A stretch of DNA of 12,481 nucleotides from Chryseosolibacter sp966095595 (GTDB taxonomy: Bacteria; Bacteroidota; Bacteroidia; Cytophagales; Cyclobacteriaceae). The notes beneath the pieces were generated by a model. The model worked only from the letters and a program-made list of their open reading frames with translations, did not search any database and was not told where the DNA came from. Each line of letters begins with the position of its first letter. Position 1 is the first letter of the stretch. The stretch is taken from contig CBHTUB010000137.1 of assembly GCA_966095595.1 (NCBI GenBank), positions 1 through 12,481 on the forward strand. The letters run 5' to 3'. The position numbers and the translations under genes are program-made. Below, one piece after another: positions 1 to 6,383 of this stretch.

Positions 1-213
1 GTCAATCAGCTCGGCGATTGAACGCAGAAACTTTTGCCAACCATCTAATCTTGCAAGTTCCGCCACATCGGTCGTTTCGCCGATACGCTTTTCAAGAGCT
101 GCGAATCGCTCTGCAAACTCAGCCTTAATTTCATCCCGTTTCTTTCCTATGAGATTTGGAAAATATTTAAGGCTATCCTTAAGTTGTAATGGATCAATTG
201 GATATCTTTGCAT
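1..213 (-). CDS. Hypothetical protein, N-terminal 71 residues (cut by window edge)
   Basis: An open frame starts at ATG 213 and runs leftward without a stop to base 1, so only the N-terminus is visible. It begins MQRYPIDPLQLKDSL and is rich in Lys, Glu and Arg, with a likely amphipathic helix around residues 25-50. I see no signal peptide, membrane segment or recognisable motif. It lies 64 bp downstream of the two small HTH genes on the same strand, so it probably belongs to the cargo or the replication/mobilisation part of the integrated element. A hairpin sits between it and the upstream gene, so it may have its own transcript. The frame and codon use look genuine; the function is unknown. 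Confidence 0.6.
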   Translation of the reverse strand, partial: MQRYPIDPLQLKDSLKYFPNLIGKKRDEIKAEFAERFAALEKRIGETTDVAELARLDGWQKFLRSIAELID

Positions 214-231
214 CTGTGTAAAATCATTTTT

Positions 232-272
232 GCCTGACGGTGTCCGTCCCAACGAAACCGCTCAGGCTTTTT
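232..272 (+). terminator. GC-rich hairpin with T-tract on the plus strand
   Basis: GCCTGACGG (232-240) pairs with CCG-C-TCAGGC (258-267), with one bulged C, and is followed on the plus strand by TTTTTCTTTTT. On the minus strand, which carries the genes here, the hairpin is followed by AAAAA instead, so it is an intrinsic terminator only for plus-strand transcription. It could shield the element operon from antisense transcription. On the minus strand it lies between two genes and could act as an RNA-stabilising or leader hairpin. Loop and stem assignments are by eye. Confidence 0.4.
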
Positions 273-277
273 CTTTT

Positions 278-565
278 TCATCGTTCCCGGTTCAAATAAT
301 TTTCAATCACCGTCTGATCAAATAATACTCTCTTACCAATCGTGGACGCTTTAAGTGTGCCCTCGTTCCGCAGTTTATCAAGTGTAGGCAATGAGATCCG
401 CAGCATCTCTGACGCCTCTTGTCGGGTGAGTTTCACTGTTTGTTTTCTGATTGATTCAGCTTTTTCAGTGAAAGCCTTTTCTACCTCTTGACGGATGAAG
501 GCACCCAATTTTTGATACTCTGATTCAGGTAAACAGAAATCAACTTTCAACACTGGCGCTCCCAT
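278..565 (-). CDS. Excisionase-type helix-turn-helix DNA-binding protein
   Basis: A 95-residue protein. Residues 45-93 fit the MerR/excisionase-like HTH_17 family: KLTRQEASEMLRISLPTLDK forms the helix-turn-helix, followed by a wing with GKRVLFDQTVIENYL. The N-terminal 40 residues are a charged helix that may mediate oligomerisation. The family covers recombination directionality factors (Xis-like) and regulators of mobilisation genes in Bacteroidota integrative elements. The ATG at 563-565 lies one base past the stop of the preceding small HTH gene (567-569), so the two are probably translationally coupled. The integrase lies upstream on the same strand. Whether this protein acts in excision or in transcription is inferred from context. 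Confidence 0.8.
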   Translation of the reverse strand: MGAPVLKVDFCLPESEYQKLGAFIRQEVEKAFTEKAESIRKQTVKLTRQEASEMLRISLPTLDKLRNEGTLKASTIGKRVLFDQTVIENYLNRER

Positions 566-566
566 C

Positions 567-758
567 TTACTTGTGTGTTTTGTCGTTTGGCCTGAAAAGA
601 TTCTGTACGTCCGAAGTCTTGAAGTAACTTCTACTCCCTACTTTGTGAATAGTGAGCCCCCCGTTCTCGACTTGTCGGTAGACAAATCCTCTTGAAGAAC
701 CGAGCATCCGCCGGGTTTCTTCAACTGTTAGAAATGGTTTTTGCTGTTCTGCGTTCAT
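567..758 (-). CDS. Small excisionase-like HTH protein (63 aa)
   Basis: The first ATG is at 758; the frame can be extended to a TTG at 800, but that extension runs into an inverted repeat and has no supporting signal, so I take 758 as the start. Residues 9-54 (FLTVEETRRMLGSSRGFVYR, then KVGSRSYFKTSDVQNLF) match the HTH_17 / excisionase pattern: one HTH with a short wing, and almost nothing else. It is a second, diverged copy of the type of protein encoded by the next gene, one base downstream. Pairs of such genes next to an integrase are common in Bacteroidota integrative elements, where one usually controls excision and the other transfer or replication genes. The specific role here is inferred. 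Confidence 0.75.
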   Translation of the reverse strand: MNAEQQKPFLTVEETRRMLGSSRGFVYRQVENGGLTIHKVGSRSYFKTSDVQNLFRPNDKTHK

Positions 759-792
759 ATCGAAACAAAGATGAACAGCAGAGGACAGTGAA

Positions 793-813
793 TAGTCCAA
801 GAAAAGTGGACTA
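793..813. promoter_or_regulatory. Inverted repeat upstream of the HTH gene pair (possible operator)
   Basis: TAGTCC (793-798) and GGACTA (808-813) form a perfect 6 bp inverted repeat with a 9-base spacer, 35 bp upstream of the chosen HTH start at 758. On the minus strand, CATCTTTG just before that start matches the Bacteroidota -7 element TAnnTTTG at 7 of 8 bases. The repeat could be an operator bound by one of the HTH proteins or an accessory hairpin behind the terminator at 839-864. This is a reading of position and symmetry only. Confidence 0.25.
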
Positions 814-838
814 CTGGTTAAAGACTAAGAGAAAAACT

Positions 839-864
839 AAAGCCGGGTCTTATTGCCCGGCTTT
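839..864 (-). terminator. Rho-independent terminator of the integrase operon
   Basis: AAAGCCGGG (839-847) and CCCGGCTTT (856-864) form a perfect 9 bp stem with an 8-base loop. On the minus strand the stem is followed by TAGTTTTTCTC. The last sense codons (GCC GGG CAA) and the stop TAA of the upstream 168-residue gene lie in the 5' arm and loop, so the coding end doubles as terminator. It separates the integrase pair from the downstream HTH pair. Confidence 0.8.
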
Positions 865-1356
865 AAGCTTCTTCTGATAGTTGTACAGAGCGGATTCACT
901 CGTAGGGAATTTGATATTTTTCTTTTTCCCGGGAGGGTGTTTCGAGGCAGCAAGTTTGAATAATGTAGCAGTATGGGGTTTAATCCAATGCTCGAGGCTT
1001 GCTTTCTTACTACTGATAAAATCATCAGTAAGATTGTTGTCGGTTAGATATTGCCTGAAGACATCAAAGCAGATATCAGATCTATTTCTATTCGCGGCCG
1101 ATCCTTTCTTTTTTGCATCTGTGAGCTTTGAGAGGATGGCGTTACGCTCCGCCTTGTACCATTGAATCTTTGCGTTTGCTTCGAGCTCCATTTTCAGCTT
1201 ATCAATATGCACCTTCAGTTCACTCGGCCGGTCGCGAAAAGTAACGATCAAAGAATCGATGTGTTCGTGCAACGCTTTTGAATTACGCAACGCGTCACCA
1301 ACAGCCTTATCGAACATGGCCTGCTTTTGCTCATTCGTAAGTTTAGGCTTTGCCAT
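850..1356 (-). CDS. Hypothetical protein co-transcribed with the integrase
   Basis: A 168-residue, highly basic, probably cytoplasmic protein. Residues about 15-85 are predicted by eye to be a long charged helix or coiled coil (KVHIDKLKMELEANAKIQWY). The C-terminal half contains LEHWIKPHTATLFKLAASKH and a basic tail with PPGKKKNIKF. No signal peptide or membrane segment is visible and I do not recognise a named family. Its ATG is one base beyond the integrase stop, a coupling arrangement that points to a role in integration, excision or element maintenance, perhaps as an accessory DNA-binding protein. That role is inferred from position and charge only. Confidence 0.7.
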   Translation of the reverse strand: MAKPKLTNEQKQAMFDKAVGDALRNSKALHEHIDSLIVTFRDRPSELKVHIDKLKMELEANAKIQWYKAERNAILSKLTDAKKKGSAANRNRSDICFDVFRQYLTDNNLTDDFISSKKASLEHWIKPHTATLFKLAASKHPPGKKKNIKFPTSESALYNYQKKLKAGQ

Positions 1357-1357
1357 T

Positions 1358-2659
1358 TTAAGCCACTTTTAAAGTATTCCACTGATCATCCTTAAAGAAC
1401 CTACTCTCAGCAATATCCTGAGCCTTATCCAATCCGGAAAGCTTCAGGTATTTAAGGAACGAGCTTTCGGTCTTGTGCCCTGTGCAATTCATGATTGAAT
1501 AAACCTCCATGCTCTTCGATAAATATGCGTTTGTAGCGAACGACCTGCGCGCCGTGTGCGTCGAGATATGCTCATACTTATCAACGAGCTTACCATTGAG
1601 AGCGATCTTCCCGAGGGCGAGATCCTTACTCTGGCAAATCTCTTTGATCGCCTTATTGAATTTCTGATTACTGATTACCCGGGGAGGGTTGCCGTCGTAC
1701 TTAGCCAGGATCATGCGCACAAGGGGATGGACCGGAACGTGAATTGAATCGGTCGTCTTCTGCTGTTTGATCTTCAGGTAATCATTGTTACCCTGTCGCA
1801 CGATGTTGCTCTGGCGAATCTGGTTCCAGTCGCCGTGCCTTGCTCCGACGAAGCACGCCATGACGAAAATATCGCGGACAATTTCTTTAGGCTTAGTCAG
1901 TTTCAGCGTCATTAGTTTCTTCAACTCTACTTCATTCAGGTATGTCGCGTCCGTTTCTTTCCTGATTACCTTGAAAGATTTCTTTTGATACGCTTGGTTT
2001 ACTTCGTAGTCCCGGTCGGCGGCTTCCCGGAGTACCGCCTTGACTTCCTTGATGTGCTTGCCGCGCGTATTCGGGTTGAGCCCTTTGTCCTTCATATACT
2101 GATCGAGGTCGTGATAAAAGCTCATGTCCATCGTTTTGAATGTGAGCTTCCGGCCCTTCGATGCGCAAAATTCAGTTACCAGGTTTAGCGTTTGTTTCTT
2201 GGAGCGCTTCGTTCCTTCGGTGATCAGTTCGCCGGTCTTTGGGTTTTTGGTGGTATTGATGATGTGCAACCAATCCTTGAACAATTCTTCTTCTTGCTGC
2301 ATTTTGTTCTCCAGCTCTTTCCTTTCCTCTTGGTCGAGGTTGTCAAGGTGTGACTTTAGCTCGGATCTGAGCAGCGAGGGCGCACCGATTTTCGTTTTTC
2401 CCCATTGAGTAATCGCCTGAGCGAGCTTTTCCAAATGAGCTATAATTTCAAGAGTGTCGGTCTTTTCTTTTGGATATCCAGCGATGCTATTTTTCTTGTC
2501 GTAGTATTTCCAATCACTGGCTTTCATGTGCTGGCCAGTACTATACATAAATCGCCTGCGGGGTTCGTTCTTGTCGTTTCTAAATCTAGCGTCGAAGACC
2601 TGAAGAACGATAACCGGTTCTCCCTTGCCCTGTTTTCTTAATGAGAATTGCGCTTCCAT
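1358..2659 (-). CDS. Tyrosine-type site-specific integrase (433 aa)
   Basis: Full-length Bacteroidetes-type tyrosine recombinase. Residues 1-95 form an arm-type DNA-binding domain, 105-220 hold a charged helix and the SAM-like core-binding domain, and 240-430 the catalytic domain. The catalytic set is complete: R274 in GARHGD, the beta-hairpin Lys K301 in QQKT, H368 and R371 in HTARR, H395 in GHK and the nucleophile Y404 in LKYLK. Members cut and rejoin DNA at short att cores, often in tRNA genes, to integrate and excise mobile elements. The gene reads away from a tRNA 3' end about 160 bp upstream, the usual int/att layout, and is coupled to the 168-residue gene behind it. It looks intact, so the element may still be mobile. 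Confidence 0.95.
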   Translation of the reverse strand: MEAQFSLRKQGKGEPVIVLQVFDARFRNDKNEPRRRFMYSTGQHMKASDWKYYDKKNSIAGYPKEKTDTLEIIAHLEKLAQAITQWGKTKIGAPSLLRSELKSHLDNLDQEERKELENKMQQEEELFKDWLHIINTTKNPKTGELITEGTKRSKKQTLNLVTEFCASKGRKLTFKTMDMSFYHDLDQYMKDKGLNPNTRGKHIKEVKAVLREAADRDYEVNQAYQKKSFKVIRKETDATYLNEVELKKLMTLKLTKPKEIVRDIFVMACFVGARHGDWNQIRQSNIVRQGNNDYLKIKQQKTTDSIHVPVHPLVRMILAKYDGNPPRVISNQKFNKAIKEICQSKDLALGKIALNGKLVDKYEHISTHTARRSFATNAYLSKSMEVYSIMNCTGHKTESSFLKYLKLSGLDKAQDIAESRFFKDDQWNTLKVA

Positions 2660-2678
2660 GTTTCGAAGGTAGTTAAGG

Positions 2679-2716
2679 TAAATTTACAGCAGTTGCACAA
2701 TAAGGCGCACAAGTGC
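2679..2716 (-). promoter_or_regulatory. Candidate integrase promoter with GCACAA repeats
   Basis: On the minus strand TAAATTTA (2686-2679) lies 19 bp before the integrase ATG and matches the Bacteroidota -7 consensus TAnnTTTG at 7 of 8 positions. A TTG lies 23 bp upstream, within the palindrome GCACTTGTGC (2707-2716), so the spacing is on the long side. GCACAA occurs twice in direct orientation (2695-2700 and 2707-2712). Such short repeats beside an integrase gene are candidates for integrase arm sites or autoregulation. The assignment is weak. Confidence 0.3.
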
Positions 2717-2818
2717 TATGTTTTATTTTGTCTGGCTTAGTTTTCAGAAGGGGTTAATCACCAGTGAAAACGCTGTTTTTGAGTTGGTAAGCAAAGATTG
2801 TGATACTGAGACATGAAA

Positions 2819-2840
2819 GGTTCGAATCCGCTCGGAACCT
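2819..2840 (+). other. tRNA 3'-end fragment, putative attachment (attR) core
   Basis: GG-TTCGAAT-CC (2819-2829) is a standard T-loop with its closing pairs. CCGCT (2828-2832) is the 3' T-stem strand, CGGAACC (2833-2839) the 3' acceptor strand and T (2840) the discriminator; no CCA is encoded, as is usual in Bacteroidota. The 5' flank AAA does not pair with GCT of the T-stem, and no upstream GGTTCCG lies at tRNA distance, so the gene is cut at the T-arm. A terminator follows directly. With the integrase gene about 160 bp to the left, this fits the chromosomal side of an att junction where an element entered a tRNA gene. The isoacceptor is not determinable; the expected intact acceptor 5' strand is GGTTCCG. 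Confidence 0.6.
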
Positions 2841-2848
2841 CGAACAAC

Positions 2849-2878
2849 AAGGACTATCGGCGACGGTGGTCCTTTTTT
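2849..2878 (+). terminator. Rho-independent terminator behind the tRNA fragment
   Basis: AAGGACTATC (2849-2858) pairs with GGTGGTCCTT (2865-2874), a 10 bp stem including two G-T pairs, with a 6-base loop, followed by a run of six T (2873-2878). It lies 8 bp beyond the tRNA 3' end and fits the native tRNA terminator left on the chromosome after integration. Confidence 0.85.
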
Positions 2879-2933
2879 ATTTACGGAGGTTGTGCGGAGC
2901 TGGCGCTGTTTAATGGTTGTTCTCTCTTACAAT

Positions 2934-2991
2934 GGTTCCTGTCCGCCGATGCACATGGTCTCGTGCTGCACGCGGGGAATCCGCTCGGACA
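2934..2991 (+). other. Second, degenerate copy of the tRNA 3' end with branched-fold potential
   Basis: GAATCCGCTCGGA (2977-2989) repeats the tRNA fragment at 2824-2836 exactly. Here it is preceded by GCGG, which pairs with the following CCGC, as the intact tRNA T-stem would. GGTTCC (2934-2939) equals six of the seven bases predicted for the tRNA acceptor 5' strand. TGTCCG (2940-2945) can pair with CGGACA (2986-2991), closing a small three-way fold with hairpins GCAC/GTGC and GCGG/CCGC. It may be a decayed tRNA, an older attachment scar or chance. It is too short (about 58 bases) for a functional tRNA. Confidence 0.3.
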
Positions 2992-3088
2992 CTTTTATCT
3001 CATCTTCGTTCGTGACAATACGTTGAAATGTTGGGCAACGTCGTAAAGCCAGTTTAAGCATTTATTGGGTATAGAAGAAGGATATTTT

Positions 3089-3343
3089 ATGGTGCTGCAG
3101 GCCTTCTATGATATGAAGGAGGAAAAGCTTCGTCAACCTGCAAGCAATGGAACTCCGGATCTCAGCAAACTTCGGCCAGGGTTGTTTTGGGATACGGACA
3201 TCAATCAAATTGACTGGATCGGTCAACGACGCGCAGTTATCGAACGTGTGATTGAACGGGGAAGTGATGAAGAGAAAGCAGAGATCAAACGTTTCTATGG
3301 CGTCAAGGCTTTTAACAAGATTGCTGATGCGCTAAAGCTGTAA
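3089..3343 (+). CDS. DUF6922-like small protein, probable orphan antitoxin partner
   Basis: I start at ATG 3089, preceded by AGAAGGA at good Shine-Dalgarno distance; an upstream TTG at 3065 is unlikely. The 84-residue product carries the signature LFWDTDINQIDW (32-43), IERVIERG (51-58) and RFYG (68-71). This pattern is shared by small Bacteroidota proteins annotated DUF6922, which are often encoded just before AbiEii-type nucleotidyltransferase toxins. The known function is unclear; an antitoxin-like role is inferred from that genomic association. It ends soon after RFYG, whereas many relatives as I remember them continue 20-30 residues, so it may be shortened. No toxin gene follows; only a 23-codon frame (3345-3416) begins one base later. 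Confidence 0.65.
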   Translation: MVLQAFYDMKEEKLRQPASNGTPDLSKLRPGLFWDTDINQIDWIGQRRAVIERVIERGSDEEKAEIKRFYGVKAFNKIADALKL

Positions 3344-3735
3344 CATGCCTGATCGTCTGCACTGGAAACAGTTTCTCCGCGGAGCGCTTCTCGAACCCAA
3401 TCTACTTTTTTCCTAAGAACTCCCGAATTGAGGAGTACAACTTCTTGTTGCCAGCCTTAACCTGGTGTCTCCATAAAATTTACATCGGTGTTCCCAGCGT
3501 AACACAAACCCAAACGTCGTAATGAAATTTGAGGATAATCAATCTCTCCATAATGGTTTATGTCTTTTAGAATGGATTGCAGTATCAAAATAATATTAAT
3601 GGCAGAAACCTGGGTGAGCCATTCCAACCAATAAATAAACTGACCAGGTACATGCCCGTTCCTGCCCGTCAATAAGAAGTCAACAGCGGCGCTTTTGTTT
3701 TTAAGTACATTGACTTGAAACATATCCAAACACTT
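3344..3735. other. Gene-poor stretch before the amylase
   Basis: No convincing gene lies here. A 23-codon plus-strand frame at 3345-3416 (MPDRLHWKQFL...) starts one base after the DUF6922-like stop and could be the relic of a lost partner gene. A minus-strand frame at 3457-3729 has no family features and I regard it as chance. The sequence from about 3560 is AT-rich and presumably holds the amylase promoter, but I find no clear TAnnTTTG element. Nothing else is recognised. Confidence 0.4.
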
Positions 3736-6291
3736 ATGGACAAAAAAAAATCGAAAACAAAAAACGTCTTTGGAGTGAACTCGTTCCGCATGGTGCTTTT
3801 GAGCGGATTCTTTCTGGCAATGTTCTCGTTACAAGCGCAGCAGCAAAATCCTTCGCGAATCATGCTTCAGGGATTTTGGTGGGGAAGCTGGCACGACACA
3901 TATCCCGGGAGTTACTACGACTATCTTACAAGACTTGCACCCAGGCTGCGTGAGCTCGGCATTGATGCAATTTGGGTGTTTCCCCCGCAGAAGGCCGGTC
4001 AGCAAGAAGTCAAAACCCTGGACCCTGTAGGATTTACCTATCCTAAATTTTATGAGTCGTTTGACAACTACGACCTGGGAGACAAATATCAAAAGGGGTC
4101 GACCGGTACGCGCGGAGGCACAAAGGATGAATACCTTCGTATGATTGCAGTTATGCATGCGAATGGTATTGATGTGATCCAGGATGTAATTCTCAACCAC
4201 AATTCTATCGGGGGACCTTTTATGCTTACTCCACTCAATGGAGCGCTGGATCCTGCCGCGCCTATCTTTGATCCGAGTCAGCCGCAACAGGAAAAAGACT
4301 TTCAGCAAAGCAAGAACTACCGCTATGTATGTTATGCTACACCTGCGGGTGACGAAAGTGCGACAGACTACTCACGAAGAACGGGAAGATGGCCCAAGAA
4401 CTGGGAGAATTTTCACCCGGATCAATCGCCATTCAACGTGCACCCGTGTCCGGACCCAAGTCAGCCTCTCGGCGACAATGTTTGCAAATCAATTTTCGGC
4501 TTTAACATTCATGACTTCTGTATTTACAGCGCGGCAGTAGGGCAAAGTTCGAACGCCGTTTACAATCCGGTACAGCCTAACAATTACATGTACGATGAAA
4601 TGGCTAAATGGCTCGTGTGGTTCAAGAAGCAGTCAGGCTTCGATGGGGTACGTCTGGATGCAGTCAAGCACATCGAAACAGGATTGGTGTTGGGCTTGAT
4701 GAACGAGCTGCAGAACAACGCAGGGTGGGCAAGTGGTGGAAGCCAGATGTTTGCGGTAGGAGAGCTTATCGACAGCAAGCAGACCATGGACAATTGGGTA
4801 GCCGTGCAAGAGGGCCAACGTTGCGGCACGTTCGATTTCAGCTTACGTGATGGTATCTACCAGATGATCGACAAGAAGGGCTTTTTCGATATGTACACGC
4901 TTCCAGCTTTTCAACAGAATGAGCGCGCCCGTACGGTGCCCGTGGTAAACAACCATGATTCGTTCCGCCCGGTGATCAATCCGTCAAACGGGATTTATTC
5001 AGATTATAAATCGGGTGGGCCGTACCTTGCGCCTATCGATCCCGACGATCCCTGGCTCGCTCCTGCCTATGCTGTAGCCTGTGCGGTTGATGGTACACCC
5101 GATATCTTTATCGAAGACCTCTTCAAGCTTAATACCGGAACGCGTTATACGCACGACCCACAGAACACTTCGCAACTACAGACTCGGGATAAAATTGCCA
5201 ATATCATCTGGGCTCATCAGGTTATGGACTGGAAAAGTTTCCCTTTTAAAGTTCGAACCGCTGCGATCGAAAACCCAGCTTATGTACAACTGAACGGCGG
5301 TGATCTGCTTGTGATTGAAAGAGAAGGCCGCGCACTTATTACCGTTAATGACAATGGCGCGAACGATGGACAGGTTTGGGTGAATTGCGGCTTTAACATT
5401 GGAACTCAGCTTCATGATTACAGCGGACACTTTCCTGACGTATTTGTGCAAGGACCTGTATCGCCCGGATTGCCGAACCGGGTTCTGCTGAACATCCCAA
5501 GGGTAGATATTGCAAACGGCAAACATGGCTACGGGATTTGGGCGCCAACCAATTTCATCAATGCGGTGCATAATCCAACGCCTCGTTCTACGACTCAAGA
5601 GTGGGAAATGGCCGATGATCTTGGCGATTCTCATCCGTTATCGCTGAAGCAGGGTGGTAGAATACCCGATTGGGGCATTTGGTATAACCCGCGAACCGTC
5701 GGGCGAATTTTTTCCGATGCCGGCACACCAATCCAGGTCGAGGTGTATCCCACAAAGGCAGGAAAACCAACCGGTATAACTCTGGCACTGTATAGCAGTG
5801 ATGGTACACTGGTAAGCAATGTTACGAGTACAGCCCCCGTACTTAACTTGACTGCACCACAGGTAGGCTACTATACCATCAAAGTGTGGAACGGACAATT
5901 TAACTCAACGGGTCAACGTGTATATGTAAAGGCCACTTATACAGCCCCGCAGGTGGTCGATCCGCTACTTTATAATTTCGGGAATTCCCCGAGCGAGGCA
6001 AAAGCTCCGGAAAATACCGAGTTGGATGGGATTTCGATTTCAGCATATCCGAACCCTTCAACGGATGGCGCAGATATTGCGATCCGGTACTCACTTTCGA
6101 AAGAGCGTAGGATTCGCTTGACCGTCTTTGATCCGGATGGAAAACCAATTGCAACGCTTGAAGATGGTGTTGTCAAAGAAGGTACCTACGAGAAGATGCT
6201 TCGAACTTCAGATCTACGGGAAGGGACCTATATCTACAGGTTGGAAGCGGATGAATCCTACACTACCGGAAGGATCGAGATACTGAGATAA
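3736..6291 (+). CDS. Secreted GH13 alpha-amylase with T9SS C-terminal sorting domain
   Basis: 851 residues from ATG 3736 (an in-frame TTG at 3715 would precede a better placed signal peptide). A lysine-rich n-region and hydrophobic segment (about 18-33) end at LQA-QQ, so the protein is exported. The GH13 barrel spans about 40-500: DVILNH (150-155), GVRLDAVKH with nucleophile D308, FAVGELID with acid/base E343, and NNHD with H407/D408. Residues about 160-285 form a long insertion with C199, C238, C250 and C262. A beta-rich region (510-740) follows, and residues 766-851 (YPNPSTDG... EGTYIYRL ... GRIEIL) are a Por-type T9SS sorting domain, implying cell-surface or extracellular starch or alpha-glucan hydrolysis. 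No SusC/SusD genes adjoin it. The substrate is inferred from the family. Confidence 0.92.
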   Translation: MDKKKSKTKNVFGVNSFRMVLLSGFFLAMFSLQAQQQNPSRIMLQGFWWGSWHDTYPGSYYDYLTRLAPRLRELGIDAIWVFPPQKAGQQEVKTLDPVGFTYPKFYESFDNYDLGDKYQKGSTGTRGGTKDEYLRMIAVMHANGIDVIQDVILNHNSIGGPFMLTPLNGALDPAAPIFDPSQPQQEKDFQQSKNYRYVCYATPAGDESATDYSRRTGRWPKNWENFHPDQSPFNVHPCPDPSQPLGDNVCKSIFGFNIHDFCIYSAAVGQSSNAVYNPVQPNNYMYDEMAKWLVWFKKQSGFDGVRLDAVKHIETGLVLGLMNELQNNAGWASGGSQMFAVGELIDSKQTMDNWVAVQEGQRCGTFDFSLRDGIYQMIDKKGFFDMYTLPAFQQNERARTVPVVNNHDSFRPVINPSNGIYSDYKSGGPYLAPIDPDDPWLAPAYAVACAVDGTPDIFIEDLFKLNTGTRYTHDPQNTSQLQTRDKIANIIWAHQVMDWKSFPFKVRTAAIENPAYVQLNGGDLLVIEREGRALITVNDNGANDGQVWVNCGFNIGTQLHDYSGHFPDVFVQGPVSPGLPNRVLLNIPRVDIANGKHGYGIWAPTNFINAVHNPTPRSTTQEWEMADDLGDSHPLSLKQGGRIPDWGIWYNPRTVGRIFSDAGTPIQVEVYPTKAGKPTGITLALYSSDGTLVSNVTSTAPVLNLTAPQVGYYTIKVWNGQFNSTGQRVYVKATYTAPQVVDPLLYNFGNSPSEAKAPENTELDGISISAYPNPSTDGADIAIRYSLSKERRIRLTVFDPDGKPIATLEDGVVKEGTYEKMLRTSDLREGTYIYRLEADESYTTGRIEILR

Positions 6292-6383
6292 CATAGGTCG
6301 GGCTTGACAATCGAACGTTTATCGGTGATCATTTTTTTATCTATAACGTCGTATTGTTAGTGTGTGCTGGTTGAATATTCCAT

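Noticed and set aside
3020..3041. ACGTTG/CAACGT inverted repeat upstream of the DUF6922-like gene
   Set aside because: A 6 bp symmetry with a 10-base spacer is weak and has no T-tract or promoter context; noted only as a possible operator.
2813..3046. 77-codon plus-strand frame starting at the tRNA fragment
   Set aside because: It runs through the T-loop, acceptor strand and terminator hairpin, which explain the sequence better; there is no family signature.
3457..3729. 90-codon minus-strand frame before the amylase
   Set aside because: No ribosome binding site, no recognisable motif, and it covers the probable amylase promoter region.
3829..4308. 159-codon minus-strand frame
   Set aside because: It is antisense to the conserved N-terminal GH13 barrel and has no family features.
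5176..5634. 152-codon minus-strand frame
   Set aside because: It is antisense to the amylase and its translation shows no family features.
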